A stretch of 64,000 nt of DNA, taken from assembly GCA_036172665.1 (NCBI GenBank), contig CM069871.1:6510001-6574000 (forward strand), written 5' to 3'. The stretch is from Prosopocoilus inquinatus. Taxonomy: Eukaryota; Arthropoda; Insecta; Coleoptera; Lucanidae. The position numbers were made by a program, and so were the translations under genes. Of the stretch, positions 25,001 through 40,000 are shown piece by piece; the first letter of the stretch is position 1, and each line of letters begins with the position of its first letter. The notes under the pieces are model-generated. The model was not told where the DNA came from. It saw nothing but the letters and a program-made list of their open reading frames with translations, and did no database searches.

Positions 25001-28000
25001 AGATCGAAAACGAAGAGTAAAAACAAAATTAAAAGATAAATAATTTCTATTTTTTTAGGCCTTACAAAGAAGAGTAAAAATATTAAAATCATTTCAATTT
25101 TTTTTAACACTTGAAAAGAATAGATTTTCGTTCAACGCGTGCCTTTACAAGGTTCTAGTTTTCTGCGATCCTTTGAGACGGAAAAAAAAATGAAACTATT
25201 GAATATTTTTTGCAGATCAAAAGCTAGTGGAACGAAACTTCGAGCGGAAAAAACTGTAAGCACAAAATCGTGCGTTTTTTTTTTAAACACAAAGAAGTCT
25301 CCATTCCTGAAATTCTTTTCTATTTGACATTTGAAGAATCTAACTTTCATCTTATTGTAGAGATTTTAGAGAAAACGATTTTGATTATTAAAAAAAAAAA
25401 CACAAAAAAGCATGCTTCACGATAGCAACGGAACATTTTTTTTAACCATCAATCGCAATCTTTAACAAATTCCAATGTTTTTCATTAATATTTCTTGATG
25501 AACAGATAAAAAGCGACTTCCTACGATCGCTTTTTAACTGACGAGGCCCCAAACAGGGTCGAAACAGCTGTATAGAGGCTGCACTGCAATCAAAAACGAT
25601 TTGCAACAAATTTTTTTATATTTTTTGAGTTATTTTTGTGATTTTTTGGACATGTTTTTGAGCACCTTGAAAATAATTTTGGTGGATGTTGCTGGAAATA
25701 CTACGGATGAGGCCTGGGCATGCTAGGGGAGCTACGAGTCATGTTATTTTCCGCTTAATCTCAACAATCAACGATATGCGGCGACACTTTTTTTTTAATG
25801 TAACTTCACATTCGTTTCTTAATCAGTTTGCTATAACCCTACTTTTCCATTGACGCTTGAGCACGAGGGTTCTTTTCAAGCACTCTTGCCCCGGTTTACT
25901 GTAAATGATTTCAAAGAAATGAATCAAGATACCTAATCGTTTTCTAGGGGTTTAAAAACTTGGGTGTCATCCAAGCAGGAATTTCATCGGTTTTTCCCCT
26001 TTACTCATTTCTAAAGGCAATGTGGATAATAATTTTGATATTTTTGCGCCTCGTTTCTACCGAATAAAGAAAACAAACTTGAAAAACGTACCCAAGCACA
26101 ATTATGCATCTGGTTATATCTGCGATACGTGGGTTAGAGCTTGGAACGCTGGAAGCAAGCAACTCTGCATAAAATTAGTCTTAATACCAAGCTTACGTGT
26201 AAAATTAAAGAGGAAGAAAAAAAAACCGCTGATAATTATATAACGACACAGCGGTTTGCAGCGGTGTGCGTAAATGTAGCACACGGCACAACAAAATCAA
26301 CATAAACGGTTCGCAATTAGAGTCTGCAAAAATGCGCTTTACTAAATGACACGGACGGCGTTTCTATGCCTTTCAGTTAAAGATAATACAGTGTACAGTT
26401 TGAATAATGTTGGATAATCATCATTAAACGGGGGGGAATAATTTGTAGGTATTATTAACATGATATACATTAAGAACACTTTAAGAAAGACAGATGGATC
26501 ACTTTGATTTATTGGCTTGTTTGGTTGACCACAACAACAACAACAATCGCCGAATACGTTATTTCTTTCTTTCACGGTTATCATCAGGCGTGTGCGTCGA
26601 CATGCTCGTTCTTGCACAACTCTTAGGTAATACTCCATTAATAACTGTCCCACAGTTAGATATTTCATGCCGGCCTTCTCTCTTCTACCTATTTTACGGT
26701 AGGAACTAAATGAACAAATCGTGCGCCTGCAGTTCTTAGGAAATCAATTTCAACTGATACATTAGTCGGTCGCTCTTAAAACCGGCAAAATAAAATAAAG
26801 GAAACTCGGCGGAATGTACATATAATATAATATGTGCGGTGCTCTCGCGGAGAGTTACGGCATATTTGTAACTATTTGTCAAAGCGCGATTTATATTCGT
26901 AAATTATGACTTCTTCGTGCACCAGTACGTACAGTATCTTGCACGGCTTTATTCCGCAACGCTTAAATAGACAGAAAAAGCTCAGGTGAAATTAACCGTT
27001 AAGCTTTAGTGTGTGTTAACACATCATAAACAGCGCACGGACGTCAAGCTGTGACAAGGAATAACCATTCAATTTCGATTAGCTGCAACTTACTGATTTA
27101 CCGATGTATATCGAAATCTTTTCCTGCAGTATTTAATTATAGTGCACGTCGTTAAAACAAATAGAGATCGTCGAAGTTATTACGTTATCTGACTACTGTT
27201 ATATTGTCTATGTTCTCACTTTACAACAACAACCGATGTATACCCTATGACGATAAGAAAATATTATAGGCTGAGATGAAGACGAAAGGTAATTGTTTAA
27301 ACTAAATTTTTTAATACTCTTTATTGCAATCCGCGTCGTAGTACAGATGTGCATTTTATAACGCTAATTACTTCCCACGTCCTCGATCTATCTTGTATTG
27401 CAATTCGTCATGTTTTCCCTTTACAATAACAACCGGTATACACCCTACGACGATAAAAAAAATATTGTAGGCTGAGATGAATTTGAAAGGTAATTCTTTG
27501 AACCTAATTTTTAATACCCTTTATTGCAATCGTCATCGTAGCGCAGATGTACATTTTATAACGCTAATTACTTCCCACGCCTTAGATCTATCTTGTATAT
27601 TGCAATTCGTAGACAGCTTTTATACGCGTTTCCGGATACCACTGCGAGTTCGCTATTTCGGCATTATAATTGAAGCGTTTTTTTTTTTTACAAGAACTGC
27701 GCTATTTTTGAGGAAATCGAAGAAAACTGATTATGTAATAGACCTTTCTGGGTTTTGTGTGTTTGGTCGATTCAAGTAATGAGGAAAAGTGTGAAGACAT
27801 CTGGGTTGTGACGTAAATTTCAATAGTTTATCAATTTTTTACTAAAAAATAAGATGTTTGTTTGACAAGGGCAGTTTTTGCAAGAAAAACCTTTGATAGA
27901 AAAAATATTTTTTTAATTTAAAGCTCGTAAAAGTGACAAACATAGAGTGTTTCTAAATTTGCAGCCCAAAAACAACCTTCGTCGGTGACAAGGGTTATTG

Positions 28001-31000
28001 TCAATGATAAAAATGTTCTGGACAAAGTGCAACGGCTAAATACGGAGGCATCTTTAATTTGGAATGTAGATTGTTTATGTGGAATACTTTAATATGTCTG
28101 GGTGTAATGAGATTGGCGACACCTCGTGGATATTTTTCTCAACTTTGTCAAATTAATGACAAAGGCTGTTTTTGTGAAAAGCGCTTCAGTTACTTTAAGT
28201 TAAACTTCTATCGGCTTGGAGTCTGTGGTTTTCGCGTTGATTTTGCAGTTATCTGTAATCATCTGCAACTGTATTTGACAATATTTCGTGGAAATTAAAC
28301 TGATTGCTTGTAAAGCTCGACGTCGAGACATTTCTTCTTGTTTCCTCCGTTTTTTACCAACTTGTTATTTTGGCAGGGCTGCAAATTTCTTTCACATTTG
28401 ACATTTAACGTTATTGGCCACCTTTGACATCAGGTTTTACTCCATTGGTTTTGACTTATGATTCGTTGGAACTCCTTCCTTCGTACTTTGGGGCGAAGCC
28501 AAGTATGGCTTTATTAATTCGTTGCGTGGCACGAAACGCCGTCATCTCGATGTCCCATGAGCGCAGTGGTGTTTTGTCAGGGGGCTTCAACCTCATATCT
28601 AGTATACAGGTTGTGCCGCAGTCTCTCTAACGTCTAAAGTATACATGATAGAAAAGAAATTCAAACGAGCTAAGGTGTAACTTAGTCAACTGCTCTATTC
28701 TGAGCTCTTATAGTTTTGTTATTTATTTAGATTTCGTCGTGAATTTTTGTAGGTAGTCAATACAATATTTTATGTACAGAAATTTCAAAACAGCTTCGAT
28801 CTATTAGTTATTACTTATTTAGGGTACACACAGTAAATCTAAATTCTTGTGAAACACTGTTTTAATGAACTTTCATAAAAGGCCAAATGTATTTGTCTAA
28901 ACTGAAAAAATCGCGAAGCAGCAATTACTTATTTTAATAATAATAATAATAATGACATTTATTGGTCACTAAATTTTTACTGCAGATAATTGTATCTGCG
29001 ACTGCATTTCATAATATTTCGTGGAAATTAAGTTGACCGTCGAGTCTAAGTTGTTAAAGCTCGACGTCGTGTCAATTTTTTCTTTGTTTCCGGCGAAATA
29101 GGCTTTCTGCCAGCTTGTTACTTCGGCGGAGTTTACAAATTAGTTTCACGCTTGACATTTAACGTTATTGTTCACCGTTGACATCGACTTTTACTCGGTT
29201 GGTTTTGACTTATAATTCGCTCGAACTCCTTCTTTCGTACTTCGGAGCGAAGCCAAATTTGGCTTTATTAATTTGTTGCGTAGCGTCATCGTCTCGATAT
29301 TCCCAGGGCATGGTGGTGTTTGTCAGGGAGACTGAACCCCATATCTATATGCCCAAATCCGGCACGGACGGGGCATTTTTGCGTATCGTTACCGGACTTC
29401 GGGGAAGCCGCTTGCATTTTTCTATGACTACGGTCGGTTGTTGATGGTGTGCCCTGGAGGATCAAAAGCTCTTCGTCCCAGCTTATGTATCGTTACCGGA
29501 CTTCCGGGAAGCCGCTTGCATTTCTATGACTACGGTCGGTTGTTGATGGTGTACCTTGGAGGATCGAAAGCTCTTTGTCTCAGCTTGTCCCCCTTCGAGT
29601 AAAACTCGCACAGACTTTACATATTTGATTATATACAGTTTTATACAAGCTGAGGCTTTCAATTTTAATTTACGTTTTGGCTTCGATTTAAGTTTACGGC
29701 TTTTGACACTTTGGATAGCCTACTGTTCAGTACCGCCCGTTTCCAAGCAGCCTTTCGAACCGGTTTTTTGAACTGGCGTCTCACACGTCAGCTATTGCGC
29801 TGGCGGACCAACAGAACGACGGATTCTCGATGCAGACACTCAGGGGCCTTATTCTCCAATCGGGGGAGCAGATTCGCGAGGGAACGTGACGTCAAAATGA
29901 CGCAGGTTTGCATGAGAATTTACGTCATTTTGACGTTCTCTTGCGAATCAGTTCCCCCGATTCGAAAATAAGCACCCAGGTGTCTACGGCCTTTGACGGA
30001 ATATAATTTCGCGTACTGAACATAGAGAGTTTTGGGTGATTAACGCTAGTAATATGTTTTAACGCAGTAAATTTGCAAAATTTGAACGGAACGTTACAAC
30101 CCATCAGCAAAAGTTTTTTTTTTTAATTTTTGTAACTTTGCCCTAAGAAGTTTGTCATAATAACGGAAGGCCAAATTTGCCCAAACGTATTTATTAAAAC
30201 GGTGTCCCCCAAAACATGTCTTCGTTGATCTACGTTAAAACGTAAACGAGTAAACGAGTGTGGACATAAATCGAGGAGCGTTGGGAGGCCATTATTGATA
30301 GCGTTAAAACGATACAAACGCAGTTTTAAGTGGCGGTCCAAATTACGGGCACGGTTAATTGCAATTTGTTCGAGAACGTCGGCAGGGCCTCTCAGCACAC
30401 AGTTATCGGTGCCCCCGTCGACCGAATATACTATTAAATTACATCGGAGAAAGGTCACTGGTCAACCTCGGAAGACAAACCACTGATAATTACCAAAGTT
30501 TGGACGCCGCCGCGCTTTCTCACTGCAGTTTCCTGCCGCCTAACTCTACGCCGCTACCGCCCAGACATTAGCAAATATTGATTCCATATCGGAAATTAGT
30601 TTAGCGTTATCTCGCCTATATCCCCCACCAAAACCCCCTAGATTACGCGATGAATGCTCTATTAATATCGAAATTTTTATTGTGCGGGAAGCCCCGGGTA
30701 TTAACTGGAATGAACGAACAGTACAGGTTGTTAACAATGGCGAATCGAACTTTCACTTTCTAATTCCTTACCTAAGAAGCAATTTCGTGCAGATTAAAAT
30801 TCAATGAAAGACAGTCTCGAAGATCTTCTTTTTAATTAATAGGATTTGAATGCGATAATTCCTTGAATCGGTTTTTGTGAAGCCAAAATAAAAAATGTAA
30901 ATACCAAAAAGGAAACTTGTAGGTGAGTACACTCCATGAGGTGTTAAAGGGATGAGGCGGGAGGGTCAAGTTTGAAATTAGTTTGGAAACAAACGTATGG

Positions 31001-34000
31001 TCCAATTCATAAATAAAGCTTTCGCCTCCTCCATTATTCCCAATTTACATTTACATTGCTCAATTGCAGCAGAAATAATTGCCGAGACTTCAAAATGTAT
31101 CATCATAACCCTCGAGTTGTGCAAGTATATCCAGCTGTGTGTATATTATTAATAAGGGAATATTACGATGTGCTTCCGCGTTTCCTGTGATTATAATTGT
31201 GATTTAGATTATCGAATAATTTCCATTTTATATTCAAACTTTTCTTTATTATCATCAAACTAAAACACGTGTTTGCAGGAGTAATAAAACATGTATTCAC
31301 GTAGAACTTTTCTTTGAAGAAAGTTTAATAAGCAAATCTAAAGACGCAGAATCAAGGCTTGCAGTTGAGAGTCGTTTTGGTGGCACAACTGTTTCGTAAT
31401 TGATAGTAAAAAAAATTATTATCAATCAACGCGAATTTCCGTGAATTAAGTAAACAGGGTCAATTACATGAGAAATTGGGTGGGTTTAATTACTAGGCGT
31501 CTTAAATTATCTTTGTTTACGTTACTTCATACCTGATTGCCCCCAAAACCTACTGGCGGCGGCATTTTCTATGAAACTAACGGAACCAGAAATGTTTAGG
31601 TATCTCGCGTTCTTCAAAATTAAAACCTAATGGAAAACACGTCAGCATTGGCGATGCTTTCAGATTTGCTATAATTTTGAACAACATACTTTAAAGGTTG
31701 ATACATACTGATCGTTGTTGTAAAATGAAAACATAGACAATACAACAAACAGAAAGTGGTATGGATGAGCAAAATATATGGAGCAGGTGTCTGTACGCTC
31801 TTTCCTATAATCTCATTTTGAGTCAACAACCGGTATACAAGGTACGTCGTTGGTACCGATTTCTTCAAAAGCCCCTTAACAATTAATTAAAAAGGAAATG
31901 TCTCCTACAAATGGGAGTTAATGAAGGCTCGAAAGGGGTCGTTGACTGGGTGTCAAAAGACCTCTAGGAGCCTTTTTGGGGTTGGAAATATTAAATCTAT
32001 GCGAGGCTTATCTGAATAGTTTATTAAAAAAGGTAAAGATTCACAAATAATATTAAATAAATTTGAATCGGCTCGAATAAAAAAAGAAAAGACGTTCAAT
32101 TGATTATCGAGTAAGTAAGTAAAATAGAAATCGAATAAAACGAAGACAAAAGACGTTCTTCGAATTCGTCGATGAAGGTAGGACGAAAATAAAAATTGCG
32201 CAGAAGTTAAAAAAATCGATATGAAAACTGACGAATTAAATCCGTAAAAAATAAAGAACAAAAAACATTAGTTAATAATTTAAAAGAAATAAAATAAAGT
32301 CAAAGTCAAAAACGGTGATGAATCTGCGAGATTAAAATGTAAAATAAAATAATCTCAAATCAAATAGAAACAAAAACAAAAGACGATCAATTGATAATCA
32401 AGAAACAAAGAATCATGTCACAAAAAAGCAACCCAAAGAAAAAACAAAAAACAAGATTATCAGTTGATGACTAAATGTAAAAAGTAGAAGAGGCAAATAA
32501 ATTTGATTAAAAGAGAAAATAAAAATTGATAAATTGATTATATTAAAAATTAAATTAAAATTAAATTATATTAAAAATTAAATTAAAATTAAATTATATT
32601 AAAAATTAAATTAAAATTAAATTATATTAGAAATTAAATTATATTAGAAATTAAATTATATTAAAAATTAAATTAAATAAGTATGGAATCAAACGATAAA
32701 AGACGATGAATGATCAGGATCAAATTAAAAATCGTATAGAATTAAAAATAAGTCAAACTGATTCAAAAATTGATGTCATTGATTGATTGTCACAGCCTTA
32801 AAATTATTCCACATTAATTAATAATTAAAAAAAAATGGCGATCAATCGACGGGATTAAAGTGTAAAATAAACTTGGATTGAGTAAACGAAAAGAAAAAAC
32901 AAAAGACGATCAATTTATCAGTATAAATAAAATCAATTCAAATAAAATAACACAATACCAAGGTCAAAATGTAAAATCAAATAATCTTAAAAACAAATAA
33001 AAACAAAAACAAGAGACGACCAACTGATAATAATTAAAAAACAAATAATCACGTCAAATAAAATTAAACCACAGAAAAAGCAAAACAAGGATGATCTGAT
33101 GATGATGATGATGATGATAATTAAAAAAAGTAAGAAAGAGACAAATGAAAATGATTAAAAGAAAAAAAAACAGAGGCCGATCAATCGATTACATTAAAAA
33201 TTAAATTAAATTAAGTCAAATGTGGAATCAAACGATGAAAGACGATGAATGATGATAAAGTTAGGACCAAAATAAAAATCGTATAAAATTAAAAATAAGT
33301 CAAGCTGATTCAATAATTGACGTCATTGATTGATTGTCACAGTCTAAACAATTAATCTGCATTATTTAATAATTAATAAAAATAAATAAAATCGGTCAAA
33401 ATCAAATCGAATAAAAGTGGAGACAAAAATAGCGATCAATCGACTGAAATAAACTAAGATTGAATAAACGAAAAGAAAAACAAAAGACGATCAATTCATC
33501 AATACAAATAAAGTCAAATAAGAAATTAAAAAAATAAAATAAAAGGCAATCGGTGATAATTAAAATAAAAATTCTGTAAAACTAACAGAAAGTCAAATCG
33601 AATCAAGAGCATTTCCGAATCTCTAACTGAAAGTTTAAACAAAAGGTAATCAAAATAATAATACGAATGTAAAATAAAGGCAAGTCGAATCAAGAAAAGG
33701 AAAAAGACGATTGGCTTACAATCAAAAACAAATAAATAAATAAATAAAATAAAGAAATAGAACGAGTTGTTACAATTTAATAAAATTTTTAATTTAACAT
33801 AATTACTATATCTATATCTAATGTTTTAAAAATATTAATTAAATTTTAAAGGGGGTCGATGGAAATTCTTATTTTTTTATAAGGGGTCGATGCTAAAATA
33901 ATAGGTTGGGAGCCCCAGCTTTGGAACAACAGATTTTATATTTACTGGAAATAGAATTTAACGAGGTCTTCAAATGTGTCAAAATATACAGGGCGTTCGT

Positions 34001-37000
34001 TACATTTAAAGTTTTGGAGAAATTTTAACTAAAGTTTCAATTGTTTCTGTGCAATCGTACATAAAATGTGTATTGTACGTACTTACAAGGACTAAATTAA
34101 AAAAATAAATAAATGACAAATTTACTAATTGTAAGAAAAGCTCGAAATTTGTCACAAAACATAGTTATTAATAATACGAGTAGCAAAAACTTCAGCTTAA
34201 AATTCGAGAATGTCATCAACTGAGATATTTTACTTTACGTTTACGCAGGAGTGATGTTCAAAATTTTTTCTGTTGGTCAATTACGGGTCGCTAAGGATAT
34301 TTTTATTTTATAAACTATTAGAATGTTACTTGTTGCGTGTTTTAAATTTCTTAAAACACGTTTCCAGATCGGGTTTTAAGAAATTGCTGTTTTTAGGACC
34401 AATTTCATAATCGAACTAAAGGAGATTTTAAAACAAAAGTCACATTCCGATGTGTAAATAACCACGTTTTCGAATTTGTCTCACATAAGACTGTGACTTT
34501 AATTTTAAAATCTCCTTTAGTTCGATTATGAAATTGGGCCTTAGTCTAGGATGTAGATATTAAAAAACTGACTTAAAACATGACCAACAGAAAAAATAAA
34601 TTGATGATTCAGTGGAACAATTCAATAAATAAAATAAAACGAACGGGTTCCTAGGTAATAAAATTTCGTAATGAAACCGTCTGCAATGTGGTGGTAATCA
34701 GATATGAACCTCCAGGTGCCCACTTACTGACCAAGTTCGAACGTCCTTGTCTTTCATCAGAGCCAAGCAAGAGGAACAATGGATCTGCCGTGACTGATAT
34801 AAACATTTAATATGGCAGCTTCGAATCAAGATTAACGATCTCAATGGCTCAGTAATCGAAATTTCGTTAAAAAATCCCTTCTTCTTCTTCTTTTGCAATA
34901 ACTGCATTATAACTGAACATGAACGTTAGAGCAAAATGCTCTAACTCGCTCAGTGGTTTCCTGTCCTTTGGCAATATCTATGTTGTGTTAATTGCCTCGT
35001 TTCAGTGAATGTAGCAAGGCAGCAAATAAGTGCACCGTGGGAATAAGCACCTTTGCGTTAATTAACCAATATTGAAAAGTATTTATCACACATACGCACG
35101 CCTTAAAATAAACAACATCAATGAATCAACCAACATGCACCACCTCCTCGTTTATGGAAGGCATTCGATCACTTAAGTGCTTCCCCCTGCTGATTTATTA
35201 TTGAGCGTGCGTGTTGAGGTTAGGATTCGTGTGTACGGGCATTAATGAGCGGCTCAATCAGAAGCCCGCGGAAAAACTGTTTTCCCGATATGAAATTTAT
35301 CATCTCAAAGTATTCTAAAAGGCCGGAACGTTATTAAATCCTTTCATGAAACTGATTGAAAGCGGTGGTAGGATAGATGATAGATTCAGAGTCTGATAAA
35401 TGGGGCAATCCGCAAGTCCTTCACCTTAAAGTGAACCTCGAGACATAACTCATCTGCATACAATAGAATAGGGGCACACGTAGCAATCCGTTCTGTCCGT
35501 CGTACCTAACATTGTACTAATTACTAATTATCTACATAGACATCAAAACGGTAATCAGGTGCATTGTTGAAGTAAACCCGAGTGTAATTTGTAGCAGAAA
35601 ACTGAACGTATTCAATTAAAACGCCCTCCGTAATAATTGGTACATTTAACAGTCACGGCAGGGCAACATTAATCAAAAGCGATGTACATACTCTGTAGCA
35701 AAGTATGTTTTTTTTTATAATAATCGACGGGCGATACTTTTATACGTCTTGCAGTGCAAAAGGGTAGATAGGTAGATACACGTGTTGATTAAACATTTAC
35801 TTTTACGAGCAAGGCAGCATTAAGCGGCTTGCAAGTAAATTGCATCGCATCGTCGTCCAGCAACAGCTTAATTTCGAATAATTATTTTGTTGGAAAAATT
35901 AGGAACATTCATGTACAACAAATCGACTTTGATTCTTTCTTCCTTTTAATGGTGAACGTGAACACCCGGAAATCTCGAATTCAACATGTGATAGGACACG
36001 AAGGAATTGGATACGTTAGGATATGTTAATACAGAAATGAATTTCGCTTTAGCTTAACCCAAAACCAAAATGTCAATGTTAATATTAACCTAATCCAATA
36101 GCTGGGAATAGGTCCGTTCCTTTTACCACAAGTTCAAGGTCTGAACTGTCTAAATTACACGCAGTGGTGAAATTATATCTAAATTCATGCATTGCGCTTG
36201 CTCAGTATGGATTTGCACGTCTCAGAACTTGAAATTTTGACGAAAGGAACGAACCTAATATTTGACAAGACCACAATTATTATAAAGGTAGACGCAAGTC
36301 CCTTAATGGCATACCTAAAAGAGGGCTGCGCTAACCCAAAAGAATCACGAAGATCATTCTTTCGAAAATGCAATATTTTGAGAGCAATGTTCATCCATCT
36401 GATGATCACCATATTTTTGAACTGACCATCCAATTCAGTTCACAGGCATCCTAATAAAAAAGTTAAAACGTCTAGGAGAAGGCTTCAAGAACAAACCAAC
36501 GAGAGCCAGAAAGGAATGTTTAAGGTATGCGCAAATTGGCGCCGAAAGTATTCAGTGTTTACCCTTACCCTTACCCGTACTTGAAGAACACGATGACCAT
36601 GTTTTTGAATTGACCACTGGATACGAAAAAAAAAAATTACCTAAACTTCCAACAAAAGCCAAAAGGTGAGAAGTGAGAGGTGCAAATTTGAACCAAAAAA
36701 TGAGTCAAAGATTGGTTCTTTTCGTTCAAAATCATGGCAAGGTAGACCACTTCATCCAAATATTATGAAAATAACAAGAACCATGTTTCTGAGTCGATTA
36801 TTCATCATAAATACATGCAATACCAATTGAATTCACTGAATATCCAAGAATGTCCGGAAAGGAATGTTCAAAGGTAGAAGATGCAAGTTTGAACCAAACA
36901 CTACTTACAATGTTCATAGTAGATACGTATCCTGAAAGTCCTAACGGATTAATTCAGTTCCATTTAGGGTCAGAAAGGGAGAATGAAGGAGATGTGCTCA

Positions 37001-40000
37001 TTTGAAACAAAAATGAATCAAAGATTGATTTTTTCAAAAACTTAATGCATACTACGTCATCCAAATGTTATGAAAATAACAATAATCATGTTTCAGGAAT
37101 GATCATCCCATTCAGTAAATACAAAAAAAGTGAATTTCCAAGAAGATCCAGAAAAGAATATTCAAAGATACATGAAAGTTTGAACCAAACATGACTCACA
37201 ATGTTCATAGTAGACACGAATCTTGAAAATCCTAACGGATTATGTAAGTTCCAAGAAGACTGCAAAAGGGAGGATCAAGGGACGTGCTAATTTGAATCAA
37301 GAATGAGTCAAAGATTGATGCTTTATGTTCAAAATCATCCACATCCAAACATGGCTCACAATGTTCATAGCAGATACGAATCAAGGAAATCCTAACGGAT
37401 TAGGTAAGTTCCAAGAAGACAAAAGGCAAAAGGGAGGATCAAGGGATGTGTCAGTTTGAATCAAGAATGAGTCAAAGATTTGTTGTTTATGTTCAAAATC
37501 ATCCACTTCATCCAAGTTTTATGAAAATAACAACAATCATGTTTCTGAGTTGATCATCCAATTCAGTACATACAAGTGAATATCCAAAAAGGTCCAGAAA
37601 GGAATGATCAAAAATAGATGTAAATTTGAACCCAAACATGACTCAAGATGTTCACAGTAGATACGAATCCTGAGTGTCCTAATGCATTATCTAAGTTCCA
37701 ACAAGACTATAAGGAAGGGGGGATCGAGGGGACGTGCTAATTTGAATCAAAAATATGTCACAAAGACTGATTTTCATTAGAATCATGTCAACGTAAAGGC
37801 ATTGCTGAGGTCCATCTTATCGACTTAGGGAGGTTACATCATACTGATGAGTCCAATTCAAGAAACTGATGCCTCACAGCCAAAAAGTATATATTTGAAG
37901 ACCTACGAGAGGATTAGATGACCACCGAGGGCTGAACCAACAAGTCCCACAAAGAACCATTGAAATTATGAATGAACAAATTTTTAAACAAAAAAAAAAA
38001 ATATTTAGTCTCAGTCCATCGTTTTTTTTTTTTTTTTTAGACATTTAATATTTCAAATTTTTCTGCACCGTTCGCTTTGCAAGTATTTAAATCAGGTCCT
38101 GTACGTTCCATTATTGATGCTGAATGCTTTGATCACCTCATTTCAAAGATTGCATCCAAAGGATACCGTACTGATGAGTCCAATTCAAGAAACTGACGCC
38201 TCATACATAAAAATTAGTTCATATTATAAGACCTAAACGAGGATTTCGTGACTACCGAGGCCTGTACCACATAATAAGAAATAATCAGAACGTAAACTCG
38301 TCGATGCCGCTTTTTATCTCTGTCAGTCAGCGGCAGCCACGTTCCGAGGTTTGAATATTAGGAGCGTACGTATAAAATGTAGAAACGACTTGACTTCCAC
38401 AAGTTATATGGCTTTTAGTAAAAATCGAATCGAAGTACACGAGTTCTTAAGCTAAGTAGAAGTAGAATTTTACAATCTCAAACTGTTGCAAACAAAAAAC
38501 TTCGGTAGGCCTTCGCCAGTGAAATCTAACTGTAAGACATGGCCGATCCATCTGCGCGTCTGGATCTCCAATCGTTACCGCCACTTGAGAGTTCTTGCCT
38601 TCTGTGTACTCTGTGCGTGAACCAACAAGAACCATTCTAATTGTGAATGAACAAATTTTTAATCAAAGAAAATATTCAAATATTAACATTTCGAGTACGA
38701 GGTATGAGGGGGATATATTTAAGTGCAAAGCCTTAACGTGCATATAAACTTGTCTGCACGGTCGTAGGACAAGAAGCGCCACGACTTAATTACTGCGTGC
38801 AAGAAAATCGTTGAATAAGGTATAATTACGATGCCGGTAACGATGGAACTGCGAGCTCCTTTATCAGATAAACGTGAACGGAAAACGAAAAGCACGGTCA
38901 GGTGGCGGTGTCGATGCGGCCACAGGAAAAGAAAGATTGTGAAAGATGCGAAAGCAGCAGCACACCATTTGCACCCGTAGATATCGAGTGCGGCGCAACG
39001 ATTTCAAACTTTATTTGCATAAATGCGCTTGCCGCTTCTAACTACCATTAGGTTTTTGAATTATTATCAAAGATGCTGCGACAGGATCGTTAATATTTAC
39101 TTCCTCCACAATTAGTATATCGCTGGGTAAGAGAGGTATTAATTATTATGATGTGATTGCACGCACGCATTTGCATTTTGCTAAAAATAATGGCGGTTCT
39201 TGAAAATCGATGTAAAAGGATTAACTTATAATAATGAGTCGGTGACGTGTTCTAATTTAATTCTAGTAGAAGTCGCAGTAGCGATTATTAAGGTTTTTTC
39301 AAGGCGTTATTTATTTATTGAAAAACTTGCACAATTTCATGAGATTTCATTGGAAAATTGTAGATGTGCAACATAGTATTGCAATACGTGCTGTTACCGT
39401 CCGTGTAATCAAGTTCCATTATAGTGATTATATAAATTTCAATTAGGGACAGAGGGAAAATTGGAATGCCACTCGACAGTCTATACTCCGTACAAAGATG
39501 CGCTCTTCACCGCCACCGTGTTACCCAATGAAATATGTTGCTTATGTGAAAGAGTACACTGTTAATTTTTTTTGTTCTTCTTTGTAATTTGCTGTAATGC
39601 TTCGCTCACAGAGCACTGCAATGGCTTCCTACTACAACCCGTGCATGGTACTAAAAAGGTTATTTTCCATTATTCATAGATACAAGCATCATGTAATCCG
39701 GCTTGTCAGAGTTAAAAGAGGTATTAAATTTATTATGATTCCGCCAAGGGTGATTACGTGAAATTTATTCCTCTCCACCACTCCAAATCGATAGTACGGT
39801 ACATAAAAAAATCGTTTTGGAATCACCTGGGGGGAATTCTCATCGACCAGCATTTTGGTAAGTGGAGCAGGAGCTCAGATTCAAAAATGTTAGAAAGGGA
39901 GACCCAAAGTTTCAAGCCTCGTACGCATTTTACCTCATTTTACTGATAAGACGATAATGGAAGACCTAAGAGGTCATGTAAGATCTAGGAGGGCTTGAAG

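Noticed and set aside
26550..26600. CTGATGA ... GAAA on the minus strand, hammerhead-like
   Set aside because: The 7 bases between the motifs cannot form stem II and no stem III closes. Such spacing is expected by chance.
28424..29444. Two similar small ORFs that look like paralogous proteins
   Set aside because: The similarity follows from duplicated repeat DNA. Changes fall at all codon positions and the frame is not kept in the 58.6-kb copy.
31380..31420. A GAAACAGTTG-type word on the minus strand, like the hammerhead 3' side
   Set aside because: No CUGANGA core lies upstream at a usable distance.
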